DNA of 64,000 bases from Dysgonomonas sp. 216 (GTDB taxonomy: Bacteria; Bacteroidota; Bacteroidia; Bacteroidales; Dysgonomonadaceae), in NCBI RefSeq assembly GCF_010501065.1, contig NZ_QVMM01000005.1, forward strand, positions 62,001-126,000, written 5' to 3'. Under the pieces are notes generated by a model. The model did not search any database, was not told the origin of the DNA, and was given only the letters and a program-made list of their open reading frames with translations. Of the stretch, positions 35,099 to 43,336 are shown piece by piece (the stretch's first letter is position 1; each line of letters starts with the position of its first letter). The translations under genes were made by a program, and so were the position numbers.

Positions 35099-35980
35099 AT
35101 GGAGCTGAAAAAGATACAGGTTGGAGACTTGTCAAAAGAATTTTCTCCTTTTGCTATGCGGAACTTTGTTATTTCGGACGAGCCAATAACCGTGCCGTTA
35201 CTTTCAATTGAGCATCCTATTGTTTTTGATGGAATCGCTTTTATATTTTGCCGAAAAGGGAAAGGACGAACAAAAGTGAATTTTATGGAATACGATGTGG
35301 ATGAAAATACTATTATCGTTATTCTTCCACACTTTGTGACAGAACTATTAAGTTGCAGCGATGACATGGAGCTCGATTTTCTGCTTTTTTCTGTCGATTT
35401 TCTTGGCGATTACTTCGCCCGCCCAAATTTAGACCTATCCAGAAGCATGGTAAGGCAGCCGTGCTTAAAACTCACTGAAACCGAAAGCGAAAATCTATCG
35501 GAATTCTTTTCCTTTGTTGTGAAACATTACAATCGTAACGATCATCCATACAGGCAGGATATGGCAAAGGCATTGTTATATGCGCTATTGTCGGAAATAG
35601 GCGGGTTGTACTATAGCCGGATGAAAGACGAATTTGAAGATAAAAAACCGTCGATTGAATCAAGACAGCAAGAATTGGTGTCAAGCTTTTTTAAGTTGCT
35701 GCTTCATCATAATAAGCAGGAGAAAAGCTTACAGTTTTATGCCGATAAAATGTGCATAACTCCCAAGTATTTATCAACTGTGTTGAAAGAAGTGACAGGA
35801 CGCACAGCTTTTGCTTGGATAAACGAGGCCCTTATGGCATCGGCAAAATACATGCTAAAGACTACTAATTTGACTATTCTGCAAGTCTCGGAAGAGTTGA
35901 ATTTCCCTAATCCCTCGTTTTTTGGGCGTTTCTTTAAAAAGCATATAGGGATTACACCTTTAGCCTATAAGAATAGTTAA
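35099..35980 (+). CDS. AraC-family transcriptional regulator (1)
   Basis: A 293-residue regulator. The N-terminal half (about 1-160) is a cupin-like sensory domain typical of AraC proteins. The C-terminal HTH_18 domain (about 190-290) has two helix-turn-helix units: SLQFYADKMCITPKYLSTVLKE and LQVSEELNFPNPSFFGRFFKKHIGITPLAYK, the second being the classical AraC signature. Inducer and target are unknown. It follows cysS by 46 bases and its stop overlaps that of cdsA by 4 bases. Confidence 0.9.
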   Translation: MELKKIQVGDLSKEFSPFAMRNFVISDEPITVPLLSIEHPIVFDGIAFIFCRKGKGRTKVNFMEYDVDENTIIVILPHFVTELLSCSDDMELDFLLFSVDFLGDYFARPNLDLSRSMVRQPCLKLTETESENLSEFFSFVVKHYNRNDHPYRQDMAKALLYALLSEIGGLYYSRMKDEFEDKKPSIESRQQELVSSFFKLLLHHNKQEKSLQFYADKMCITPKYLSTVLKEVTGRTAFAWINEALMASAKYMLKTTNLTILQVSEELNFPNPSFFGRFFKKHIGITPLAYKNS

Positions 35981-36807
35981 GAGAAGAATTTTACTGCTTC
36001 TAAATAAACAAATAAGGCCGGTATTGCGAATATCATACTGTCGAAGCGGTCGAGCACTCCGCCATGTCCCGGTAACATTTTACCCGAATCTTTTACTTTA
36101 ATAGTCCTTTTAAACAACGACTCTATGAGGTCGCCTAAAGTTCCGGCTGCAACAACAACAGAGGCATATCCTATCCACTGGCATAAGCTTAAGCCCGTAA
36201 AGTAGTGCCCAAATATAACAGAGGCAATAATGGCAGAAACGGCTCCACCTATAAAACCTTCCCACGACTTTTTGGGCGATATACGTTCAAACATTCGATG
36301 CTTACCCAATGTTACACCAAACAGATATGCAAATGAGTCGTTTACCCAGATAAACAAAAACAGCCCTAAAATGTAAACAGAGTGATAAACACCGGACTCG
36401 TACCCGAAAGCCATATAACTGAGTAGCGCATAGGGCAAAGCTACATATATTTGTCCCAAAAGTGAATACGCCAGCGATTCTAACGGGTTAGCACGTTTTA
36501 AATACAGTTCGGAGGCAAATAATATCAACAGGTAAAGAATGTAGGGAACAACAACTATCAGCGAAGATTCTACTCCCGAAAAATAAAGAAAAGCTCCGGC
36601 AAAGAGCAGAAAACCACCGACTATGTTTAGGTATTTGCTTGTTTTTACTCCTGCATTATTGCTTAATAGCCCGTAAAACTCTATTAAAGCAAGTATCTGG
36701 ATTGTACCTAACACAATAGCAAATGTGTATTGGTTATATAATATGCTCCCTAAAAGAACTGCGACAAAAACTATGCCTGTCAGTATGCGCGTTATCAGAT
36801 TCTTCAC
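35977..36807 (-). CDS. cdsA: Phosphatidate cytidylyltransferase
   Basis: A 276-residue integral-membrane enzyme that makes CDP-diacylglycerol from phosphatidate and CTP, the branch point of phospholipid synthesis. About seven or eight helices. The C-terminal signature is intact: LFKRTIKVKDSGKMLPGHGG followed by VLDRFDS (S-x-x-K-R-x4-K-D...HGG-x-x-DR-x-D). I chose the GTG at 36807, giving MKNLITRILTG; the longer frame opens with TTG at 36846 and adds 13 polar residues with no helix. Flanked on both sides by AraC-family genes. Confidence 0.92.
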   Translation of the reverse strand: MKNLITRILTGIVFVAVLLGSILYNQYTFAIVLGTIQILALIEFYGLLSNNAGVKTSKYLNIVGGFLLFAGAFLYFSGVESSLIVVVPYILYLLILFASELYLKRANPLESLAYSLLGQIYVALPYALLSYMAFGYESGVYHSVYILGLFLFIWVNDSFAYLFGVTLGKHRMFERISPKKSWEGFIGGAVSAIIASVIFGHYFTGLSLCQWIGYASVVVAAGTLGDLIESLFKRTIKVKDSGKMLPGHGGVLDRFDSMIFAIPALFVYLEAVKFFS

Positions 36808-36978
36808 AATAGTTTTTTTTGGATTCGAAGATAAAATACAGAACAAAGTTCAATATTTAATTATTGGCAAATGTAATGAAAATATGCAATTCTGCTCTTT
36901 TTTTGCTAAATTTACTTCGCATTTTTAGCAGTTGGCAAACTAAAATCATATTAGTCGCCATGAGAGCCTTATATTTAT

Positions 36979-36986
36979 TACCTTTG
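36979..36986 (+). promoter_or_regulatory. -7 element upstream of AraC regulator 2
   Basis: TACCTTTG fits TAnnTTTG, 25 bases before the ATG at 37012, predicting a leader of about 18 bases. Confidence 0.55.
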
Positions 36987-37011
36987 TAGAAGGTATATAT
37001 CTTCAGAAACT

Positions 37012-37893
37012 ATGAGCTTATTATATAAAGAAGAGCACCTGTCGTGCATTCATTATCAAAAAAATCGTCCTCCAATTCTTAATCATCAGTTAGAAAAAGG
37101 AGAAGCTTTTGAACGGGAAGTTTTTGGGGAGAGCGTATTCCTGTTTTTAATAGAAGGAGAAATATCTGTATCGTTTGATGGATTCGAAAATGAATCACTC
37201 TCCGGACAAAAGATTATTCTTATACCTATAAACTGCATTTTTAAGGCTAAAGCAAAAACAAATTCCCGTTTTCTGACACTCAGACTGGGTGTGCAGGTTC
37301 AGATGTGCGCCAGTTTTTCGATGACACAATTATATCCGTTTTACGACGAACCTTCCGATAAAAACATGTGCGCCCTGACTTTTAATAATCAGATGAAGTT
37401 ATTCGTCGAATTATTAGAGGCCTATATTAAGGATGGGGTTAATTGTGCTCATCTTTACGAAATAAAAAGAGAAGAATTGTTTTATATATTCAGGGCATAT
37501 TATTCGAAAGAATTATTAGCCCGGTTTTTATATCCTATTTTGGGTAAAGAAGATGTTTATTTTAAAAAGTTAGTACTCGAAAATTGCCTAAAGGTTAAAA
37601 ATGTAGCCGAGCTGGCTCAAATAGTAAATTACAGCACTTCCGGATTTATCAAAAAGTTTACTCGTAGCTTTAACGAGTCTCCTTACCGATGGCTGAGCCA
37701 ATACAAAGCAGATAGGGTTTTGACAGAATTGCATTCGACCGAAAAAACGTTCAAGGAAATAACGGATGAGTATCATTTCTCGTCTATTCCTCATTTTATC
37801 GAGTTTTGCAAAAAGCAATATGGGCTTACCCCCGGAAAGATAAGAAAAAAGAAGGAAGACACAAGAAATGCGCATAAAGGAAAGAATGTGTAA
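37012..37893 (+). CDS. AraC-family transcriptional regulator (2)
   Basis: A 293-residue regulator with an N-terminal cupin-like domain (FLFLIEGEISVSFDGFENES, strand-rich) and a C-terminal HTH_18 domain (VKNVAELAQIVNYSTSGFIK and FKEITDEYHFSSIPHFIEFCKKQYGLTPGKIRKK). It has the same length as AraC 1 but little visible similarity in the N-terminal half, so the two are not a recent duplication. Followed by an RNA-like intergenic stretch of 250 bases rather than a co-directional gene. Target unknown; candidates include the neighbouring cdsA or the RNA. Confidence 0.88.
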   Translation: MSLLYKEEHLSCIHYQKNRPPILNHQLEKGEAFEREVFGESVFLFLIEGEISVSFDGFENESLSGQKIILIPINCIFKAKAKTNSRFLTLRLGVQVQMCASFSMTQLYPFYDEPSDKNMCALTFNNQMKLFVELLEAYIKDGVNCAHLYEIKREELFYIFRAYYSKELLARFLYPILGKEDVYFKKLVLENCLKVKNVAELAQIVNYSTSGFIKKFTRSFNESPYRWLSQYKADRVLTELHSTEKTFKEITDEYHFSSIPHFIEFCKKQYGLTPGKIRKKKEDTRNAHKGKNV

Positions 37894-37914
37894 TTATTTG
37901 GTCGTTTTTTATAA

Positions 37915-37943
37915 TTTGATTTTAAGAAAAAGTGCTAACTTTG
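37915..37943 (+). promoter_or_regulatory. Promoter of the candidate small RNA
   Basis: TTTG (37915-37918), 17 bases, then TAACTTTG (37936-37943): both Bacteroidota boxes. It lies just after the AraC 2 stop codon and has no convincing ORF downstream. Confidence 0.65.
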
Positions 37944-37949
37944 CATACA

Positions 37950-38106
37950 TAAAGAATCACATTTATGTTAAATGAGGTTCAAATAAAAGAATATTGTTAT
38001 TTTCGCAACTTGCGAAAACCAATATATACCAATTCTAGTTTTGTAAAGTTTGTGTTAAGGGAGGAATGTCTGCGCAGTGATGCGCGGGACTTTCCTTATT
38101 TTTTTA
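37950..38106 (+). ncRNA. Candidate small RNA, about 155 bases
   Basis: Between a consensus promoter (TSS about 37950) and a strong terminator lies a sequence with its own hairpin at 37991-38025: TTTTCGCAA, C, TTGCGAAAA inside an outer ATATTG/CAATAT stem. The region is 5' to nothing on this strand: the next gene on it begins at 39329, and the opposite-strand gene stops 40 bases beyond the terminator. A 71-codon ORF crosses it but runs through the terminator and has no recognisable features. I do not recognise the RNA family; an overlooked short mRNA remains possible. Confidence 0.5.
38061..38106 (+). terminator. Terminator of the candidate small RNA
   Basis: Long stem of GAGGAA with TTCCTT (outer), GTC/GAC, and a GCGC/GCGC inner stem, with one U-U mismatch and one bulge; loop AGTGAT; then A and seven T residues. 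Confidence 0.85.
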
Positions 38107-38145
38107 GGTATATATTTATTCTTATTTTTCCAGAAACACACTTTA

Positions 38146-39105
38146 TTATACAGCTTCAAATATTAGGTTATATTTGTTAAGTATGAATTTAGGATGATAT
38201 GACAATTTAGATTTGCGTAGCCCTTTATCGCCCACATCTTCCTCTCTGTTTACATAAATAATATCCGGATATTTTTCGATTACATCGGCAGTAAATCTCA
38301 TATTCAACATTTCGTATACTCCATTTATACTTTTATCGGCTTTTTCGATATGAACATACAATGTGTCGTTTATAATCTCCCCGACAGTAAATCCTGCAAT
38401 TTTATTATCAATAACAATGAAAGATCCTATAAAATCGAATTTGTCATAATTCCTTAATACATATTCGGTCATCTGAGTCTCATTTATAAAAAGAGGATTA
38501 TTGTTTTCATTCTCTTCATTATATTTCTCTAAGAAAGAAAGAATATCTTCTATATCCGATTCTTCTATTCGGGAATAAATGTATCCGGGATATAGTTGTG
38601 AAAATTTATTGACATGATTTCTTTTCTTGTTGTACTTTTTTCCTCTCAGTGTAGATAAGTCTTGTATACCATACAAATAATCCGACCAGTTTTCTAATTT
38701 CACAGAGGTAAATCTAATATCGCGAGGCAGATCCTTTATTGCGTTTTCGGGTACAGCCGACAGTATAAGATCCAGATTGTGCCGATCGCAATAATTTTTC
38801 AATAAACACATCGACTTTTGTACACGAAGTTGCCCGATAGGCATCGAAAAGGCTATTTCGTCGGGGTTTATCTCAGACACCCCTTTTATAAACAGTGTGT
38901 TTTCGAAAATCGCATATTCATATTTAAAATAGCGAGCCCACATATATAGCCCTCCTATCGAAAAGTCGCAAGTCCGATAATTTTGTTGATTAAAATATGT
39001 GCGTATATCTTCTAACGCAGAAAGAGAGACACTTCTGAAACAGAGATCTTCTTCAGCAGTTAAACATCCGCAATCGTTTGTTTCAGATGTATTATTGTAT
39101 TTCAT
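38146..39105 (-). CDS. DUF2156 / phosphatidylglycerol lysyltransferase-domain protein
   Basis: A 319-residue protein with a double GNAT-like fold, as in the C-terminal domain of MprF/LPG synthases but without the membrane flippase part. Characteristic pieces: CDFSIGGLYMWARYF near residue 45, KYNKKRNHVNKF near 157 and REEDVGDKGLRKSKLSYHP near 293. Such stand-alone DUF2156 proteins are common in Bacteroidota members and may transfer aminoacyl groups from aminoacyl-tRNA to a lipid or other acceptor. Acceptor unknown. Its stop lies 40 bases beyond the candidate RNA terminator on the other strand. Confidence 0.85.
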   Translation of the reverse strand: MKYNNTSETNDCGCLTAEEDLCFRSVSLSALEDIRTYFNQQNYRTCDFSIGGLYMWARYFKYEYAIFENTLFIKGVSEINPDEIAFSMPIGQLRVQKSMCLLKNYCDRHNLDLILSAVPENAIKDLPRDIRFTSVKLENWSDYLYGIQDLSTLRGKKYNKKRNHVNKFSQLYPGYIYSRIEESDIEDILSFLEKYNEENENNNPLFINETQMTEYVLRNYDKFDFIGSFIVIDNKIAGFTVGEIINDTLYVHIEKADKSINGVYEMLNMRFTADVIEKYPDIIYVNREEDVGDKGLRKSKLSYHPKFILNKYNLIFEAV

Positions 39106-39286
39106 TTTATTCTTGTTTGATTGTTCCGGCTTTTACTTACCTATTACTGAATAAACTCGGAAACAGATTGTTTTGTTCGATAAACACAGGTTAATATTAA
39201 AAAAAATATCGTTAATTTGATTGTATTTGCAGTAAGTTGTAGGTAAAAATAGCTGTCGATTTAGTAGCACAAATTTATAATAATGG

Positions 39287-39294
39287 TATATTTG
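39287..39294 (+). promoter_or_regulatory. -7 element upstream of the 39.3-kb lipoprotein
   Basis: TATATTTG fits TAnnTTTG, 35 bases before the ATG at 39329. Confidence 0.5.
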
Positions 39295-39328
39295 CAAAAA
39301 ATTAACATACAAAACCAACACCTATACT

Positions 39329-40375
39329 ATGAAAAAACTGACATTAGTGTTAATACCCATCTTATGCTTGTTTGCTAGTTGTGCACCCAAGATAACTACA
39401 ACCATTATTAAACCTTATCCGTCGTTACAACCCGACGCTCCAATTGAAGTACTTTTTGCTCAGAGAATACCTGCTAAAGCTGAAGAAATAGGACAAGTGC
39501 GTATATCGGATAGCGGAGTGTCGACTAATTGCGATTCGCTGACGGTAATAAACAAAATCAAGGACGAAGCCCGCAAAGCAGGAGGCAACACTATAATAGT
39601 AACAAAACACACCAAACCGTCTATTTGGGGGAGTTCGTGCCACCAAATGACTGCTACGGTACTGAATGTTTCCGATTTTTCGGATAAAGACATTGCTGCA
39701 AACGAAAGAAGATATATGAGCGAAAATGCAATTATAGATTCTTTATACAAAACCAAAAACGAAAGACTACTTCCAAAATTTAATTTGTCGGCTAACGTCG
39801 GATACGGATGGAGAACGGCAAAAACGGCTGATGGCTTGGGTAGAGATGAGAAACAGATTGTTGACGATCTAAAATCGGGGTTTGTATGGGATATTTCGGC
39901 AAATTATTACATTAACGATAATTTCGGCTTAGGAATATCTAACTCAAACTATTCGTCGTCGACCAGCGCTTATGGAGAACACAACGACAGCGGCAACTCC
40001 GGAACTATAAAGTTTAACGACAGAATTACCTACATAGGGCCGGCTTTTTTGATGAGGTTTTCGCAGAATCAGAAATGGATTTTCAATATTAGTTTAGGAA
40101 TAGGTTATCTTGGTTATTCTTCCGAGTCGAAACTCGATCGCGATTTCCTTAAAGTAACCGGAAGCACGGTTGGTTTCGAATCGAGGGTCGGAGTAGAACA
40201 CAAATTAGCCGAAAACTGGGGAATAGGAATTAGTCTGTCTTCTCATTCCGGCATTTTATCTACCCTAAATGTAAATGACAATGGGCACAAAAAAACAATA
40301 GATCTGGACAAGGACAACAAGGAAGGTCTCGGTCGAATTCAATTAGGAATAGGAATGCGATATTATATCAAATGA
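39329..40375 (+). CDS. Lipoprotein with N-terminal domain and C-terminal barrel-like half
   Basis: A 348-residue protein with lipobox LFASC (Cys about residue 18). The first half (about 35-120) has IGQVRISDSGVSTNCDSLTV and IKDEARKAGGNTIIVTKH, which resembles YbjQ/RcsF-type small folds in which two Cys (here STNC and SSCH) could form a disulfide. The second half (about 150-348) is made of alternating strands such as FNLSANVGYGWR, GISLSSHSGIL and QLGIGMRYY, like an 8-strand outer-membrane barrel. I have not seen this combination as a standard family. Function unknown; membrane location is inferred. Confidence 0.75.
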   Translation: MKKLTLVLIPILCLFASCAPKITTTIIKPYPSLQPDAPIEVLFAQRIPAKAEEIGQVRISDSGVSTNCDSLTVINKIKDEARKAGGNTIIVTKHTKPSIWGSSCHQMTATVLNVSDFSDKDIAANERRYMSENAIIDSLYKTKNERLLPKFNLSANVGYGWRTAKTADGLGRDEKQIVDDLKSGFVWDISANYYINDNFGLGISNSNYSSSTSAYGEHNDSGNSGTIKFNDRITYIGPAFLMRFSQNQKWIFNISLGIGYLGYSSESKLDRDFLKVTGSTVGFESRVGVEHKLAENWGIGISLSSHSGILSTLNVNDNGHKKTIDLDKDNKEGLGRIQLGIGMRYYIK

Positions 40376-40436
40376 GCCTTAAAGTCTTTTCATTTATTTA
40401 GTGAGTAAAATATAAACAGGCTCTAATAATTTGTTA

Positions 40437-40444
40437 TACTTTTG
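40437..40444 (+). promoter_or_regulatory. -7 element upstream of the DUF486 gene
   Basis: TACTTTTG fits TAnnTTTG, 25 bases before the ATG at 40470. It supports that start over an in-frame ATG at 40431, which lies just upstream of the box. Confidence 0.6.
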
Positions 40445-40469
40445 CGCAACTTTAATCACTAATAAATAT

Positions 40470-40838
40470 ATGTCGAGCCTTTATACTATTTTGTTGCTGA
40501 TAGCATCAAATGTTTTTATGACAATAGCTTGGTATGGCCATCTGAAAATGAAAGATTTCTCATGGTTTGCGTCGCTTCCACTCATTGGCGTTATTGTTTT
40601 TAGTTGGGCAATTGCTTTTTTCGAATATTGTTTTCAGGTACCGGCAAACCGTTTAGGATATGCAGGAAACGGAGGACCTTTCTCGCTTGTTCAGCTGAAA
40701 ATAATACAAGAAGTTATAACACTTGTTGTTTTTGTCATATTCAGCACACTTGTATTCAAAAATGAAGCTTTTAAATGGAATCACATATTGGCTTTTATGT
40801 TTTTAATTGCAGCTGTTTATCTGGTATTCAGAAAGTAA
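40470..40838 (+). CDS. DUF486 (DMT-like) four-helix membrane protein
   Basis: A 122-residue inner-membrane protein with four predicted helices: MSSLYTILLLIASNVFMTIAWYGHLK region, LPLIGVIVFSWAIAFFEYCF, LKIIQEVITLVVFVIFSTLVF and HILAFMFLIAAVYLVFRK. The WYGH and QVPANRLGY motifs are typical of DUF486, a family related to drug/metabolite transporters but of unproven substrate. Start chosen at 40470 because the promoter -7 box lies between it and the longer ATG. Confidence 0.85.
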   Translation: MSSLYTILLLIASNVFMTIAWYGHLKMKDFSWFASLPLIGVIVFSWAIAFFEYCFQVPANRLGYAGNGGPFSLVQLKIIQEVITLVVFVIFSTLVFKNEAFKWNHILAFMFLIAAVYLVFRK

Positions 40839-40989
40839 TATAACAGGTTTATTTAAAATCTCAGCTGTTTCCTGAATATAGATATTCGATTAAGCGTTAT
40901 TCCGTATTTTTCCGAAAAGTGAATATTAGCAGAAACAGAAAAAACATTTTAAAATCTACCCTCCCCGTAATCTCTACGCCACATCTTCC

Positions 40990-41015
40990 GTCTGTTTGTT
41001 TAGCAGACCTTTTTT
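40990..41015 (+). terminator. Terminator after the DUF486 gene
   Basis: Seven-base stem GTCTGTT / AGCAGAC (one G-T pair), 5-base loop, then CTTTTTT. Lies 150 bases after the stop. The rest of the 318-base gap at 40839-41156 holds this, a promoter element and a leader hairpin; I see no gene in it. Confidence 0.6.
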
Positions 41016-41077
41016 GACAACTTAACTGCTTTGTGTTTTCTTGAGTATTTTAAACAATTCTACCCGAATAAAAAAGT

Positions 41078-41085
41078 TATCTTTG
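41078..41085 (+). promoter_or_regulatory. -7 element upstream of the acyltransferase gene
   Basis: TATCTTTG fits TAnnTTTG, predicting a transcript start near 41092 and a leader of about 65 bases that contains the hairpin at 41104-41138. Confidence 0.6.
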
Positions 41086-41103
41086 CGGTCGATTATTTAC
41101 CGG

Positions 41104-41141
41104 AAGAACCTTATTTTGTTTACAAAAAGAAGGTTCTTTTT
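41104..41141 (+). promoter_or_regulatory. Leader hairpin with T run (possible attenuator)
   Basis: Perfect 9-base stem AAGAACCTT / AAGGTTCTT with inner TTTTG/AAAAA pairing, followed by TTTTTC. It lies between the promoter and the GTG start at 41157. It looks like a terminator inside the 5' leader. Confidence 0.5.
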
Positions 41142-41156
41142 CATAAAAAGAAATAA

Positions 41157-41708
41157 GTGAAAAAAATATCGTCGTTCATACTAAGAAAAATCGGTTGGAA
41201 AATAGAAGGTATTACAGATTTTCCCGATAAATGTGTAATATGTGTCGCCCCTCATACCAGTAACTGGGATTTGTTTTTAGGTAAACTTGTTTATTCGGCA
41301 ATGGGGCGTAAAGCCTGTTTTTTGATAAAAAAAAGTTGGTTTTTCTTCCCGATGAACATAATATTTAATGCATTGGGCGGAATACCTGTCGACAGAAACA
41401 GAAAAACAGCATTAACAGACCAAATGGTTGAACAATTCGCTAATCGTAATTGTTTTCAATTAGCGATAACACCAGAGGGGACGCGAAAAAAAAATAGCGA
41501 ATGGAAGAAGGGGTTCTATTACATAGCTTTGGCGGCAAATGTACCTATTGTTATCGTAATTCTTGATTACGGTAAAAAGACTGTCGATTTTCGGGCTGTT
41601 TTTGCGCCTACAGGCGATGCAGATGCAGATATTGCCCATATACAGGCTTATTACAAGGACGTGGAAGGAAAACACCCCGAAAAGTTTACGATGGGCGACA
41701 ATAATTAA
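41157..41708 (+). CDS. Lysophospholipid acyltransferase (PlsC-like)
   Basis: A 183-residue acyltransferase. The catalytic motif HTSNWD (HX4D) is at about residue 33; PVDRN near 76 and TPEGTRKK near 103 are the other PlsC/LPLAT blocks. Short length and the TPEGTR variant match the 1-acyl-glycerol-3-phosphate acyltransferase-like group. The start must be GTG at 41157, because the codon before it is a stop. It is followed 3 bases later by the amidase gene. Acyl acceptor not determinable. Confidence 0.88.
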   Translation: MKKISSFILRKIGWKIEGITDFPDKCVICVAPHTSNWDLFLGKLVYSAMGRKACFLIKKSWFFFPMNIIFNALGGIPVDRNRKTALTDQMVEQFANRNCFQLAITPEGTRKKNSEWKKGFYYIALAANVPIVIVILDYGKKTVDFRAVFAPTGDADADIAHIQAYYKDVEGKHPEKFTMGDNN

Positions 41709-41711
41709 GTT

Positions 41712-42488
41712 ATGAATCTTAGGGTTGCAATTGTTCAGTTCGATATTGTTTGGGAAGATAAAAAAGCAAATCTCGATAAAGTTGAGACTTTTATCTCAAA
41801 CATTGCAGGACAAGCCGATTTGGTTGTTCTGCCCGAAATGTTCACTACCGGATTTTCGATGAACAGTGCCAAATTGTCCGAAGAAAACTCGGGCAACACA
41901 ATGCAACACGTATCAGATTGGGCTAAACGTTTTGATGTAGCTATATGTGGTAGTTTTATAGCTACCGAGAACGGCAATTTTTACAACCGGGGATTTTTTA
42001 TAACAGCAAATACGCAACGTTTTTATAATAAACGACATCTGTTTAGAATGGGAGACGAACCTAAATATTTTTCTAATGGAAAGAAACGGTTGATTGTCGA
42101 ACATAAAGGGTTCAAAATTTGTTTACTTGTATGTTACGATTTGCGTTTCCCTGTGTGGGCACGTAATGTGAATAACGAATACGATCTGTTAATATATGTG
42201 GCTAACTGGCCTGCGTCGAGAGCGGCGGTATGGAGTTCGTTACTTGTAGCACGGGCTATAGAAAATATGGCATATGTATGCGGAGTAAATCGTGTAGGAA
42301 AAGATGGGCTTAACTTGGTTTACGATGGCCGTTCGGCAGTTATAGATGCAAAGGGAAAACCCATAACAAACGTAAGTAATGGTATTGAGGCTGTAGAAAT
42401 AGTTGAGATATCGAAAGAAAAACTTGACGATTTCAGAGCAAAATTTCCGGTATGGAAAGATGCTGACTCGTTCGATATAAAATATTGA
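41712..42488 (+). CDS. Omega-amidase / nitrilase-family hydrolase (YafV-like)
   Basis: A 258-residue CN-hydrolase. The Glu-Lys-Cys catalytic triad is visible as VLPEMFTTGF (Glu about residue 42), YNKRHLFRMGDE (Lys) and LLVCYDLRFPVW (Cys). This CYDLRFP form is typical of omega-amidases that hydrolyse alpha-ketoglutaramate or ketosuccinamate. Starts 3 bases after the acyltransferase stop, so co-transcribed. Substrate inferred from subfamily. Confidence 0.9.
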   Translation: MNLRVAIVQFDIVWEDKKANLDKVETFISNIAGQADLVVLPEMFTTGFSMNSAKLSEENSGNTMQHVSDWAKRFDVAICGSFIATENGNFYNRGFFITANTQRFYNKRHLFRMGDEPKYFSNGKKRLIVEHKGFKICLLVCYDLRFPVWARNVNNEYDLLIYVANWPASRAAVWSSLLVARAIENMAYVCGVNRVGKDGLNLVYDGRSAVIDAKGKPITNVSNGIEAVEIVEISKEKLDDFRAKFPVWKDADSFDIKY

Positions 42489-42510
42489 GTAATAATATAA
42501 ATACTTTCTT

Positions 42511-43308
42511 ATGAAGAAGATATTGTTTATTGTTTTTGTAATACTTATAGGGCTGCAAGGTTGCCAGCAATCGTCGAAGACTGTTGACCCTTCACAAATT
42601 GAGGGTTTTTGGGTGCTTAAATCGATAGATGGCAACGATGCTAAAATTGTATTTACCGGAGCATTACCTACAGTGCTGTTCGATTTTAAAGAAATGAATA
42701 TATCGGGAACAGGAGGTTGCAACTCTTATTCAGGAGTGTTTACTCTGGATAAAAATATAATTTCGGCACCTAATATTGTCAGTACCCGAATGCTTTGTTT
42801 TGGAGATATTCCGGAACAGGATTTTTTTGAGAGGATTAAATCAGGAATAGTATCTGTTGAAGATAGTGTTTTGGCGATAACTAATATCGAAAACGAAGCA
42901 GTATCGCTGATTTTTGAAAAAGGAAAATCGCCCGTTGCTAAAAAAGGCCCGGTTTCTGTTGAGCAATTAGCCGGAAACTGGATGCTGAAAACAATGGAAG
43001 GAGTTCAGGCCTCAGCAATATTTAGTAGCAGTGAGCCAAAAATCCCTACACTTATGATAGAACCTTCCGATAGTATTATTGGGGGAAATGCAGGATGCAA
43101 CAGATATGGGTCTAAATTCAGAGTGTCAGATAATTTGCTGATAGTCGAGCCTGTTTTTGCAACACAAATGGCCTGTCCCGATATGGAGGGCGAATATAAA
43201 TATTTGAAAAATATAGCCGACACATCGGAATTGTCGATGCCGGACAATAACACTTTGCTTTTAATGAAAAAAGGCGCAGCGGTATTGGAATTCGAAAAAG
43301 TAAATTAA
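42511..43308 (+). CDS. Double META-domain lipoprotein (1)
   Basis: A 265-residue lipoprotein (lipobox LQGC, Cys about residue 18) with two META/HslJ-like domains. The first runs about 30-140 (IEGFWVLKSIDGNDAKIV, GGCNSYSGVF); the second 145-265 (LAGNWMLKTMEGVQASA, GNAGCNRYGSKF). In HslJ-like proteins this fold is linked to heat-inducible novobiocin resistance, but the function in Bacteroidota members is not known. Located 22 bases after the omega-amidase gene. Confidence 0.85.
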   Translation: MKKILFIVFVILIGLQGCQQSSKTVDPSQIEGFWVLKSIDGNDAKIVFTGALPTVLFDFKEMNISGTGGCNSYSGVFTLDKNIISAPNIVSTRMLCFGDIPEQDFFERIKSGIVSVEDSVLAITNIENEAVSLIFEKGKSPVAKKGPVSVEQLAGNWMLKTMEGVQASAIFSSSEPKIPTLMIEPSDSIIGGNAGCNRYGSKFRVSDNLLIVEPVFATQMACPDMEGEYKYLKNIADTSELSMPDNNTLLLMKKGAAVLEFEKVN

Positions 43309-43336
43309 TAATTTATTATACAAATATATAACGAAT

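Noticed and set aside
37965..38180. 71-codon ORF after the AraC 2 gene
   Set aside because: It reads through a strong terminator and a second hairpin, has no recognisable domain and overlaps the end of the DUF2156 gene. A small RNA explains the region better.
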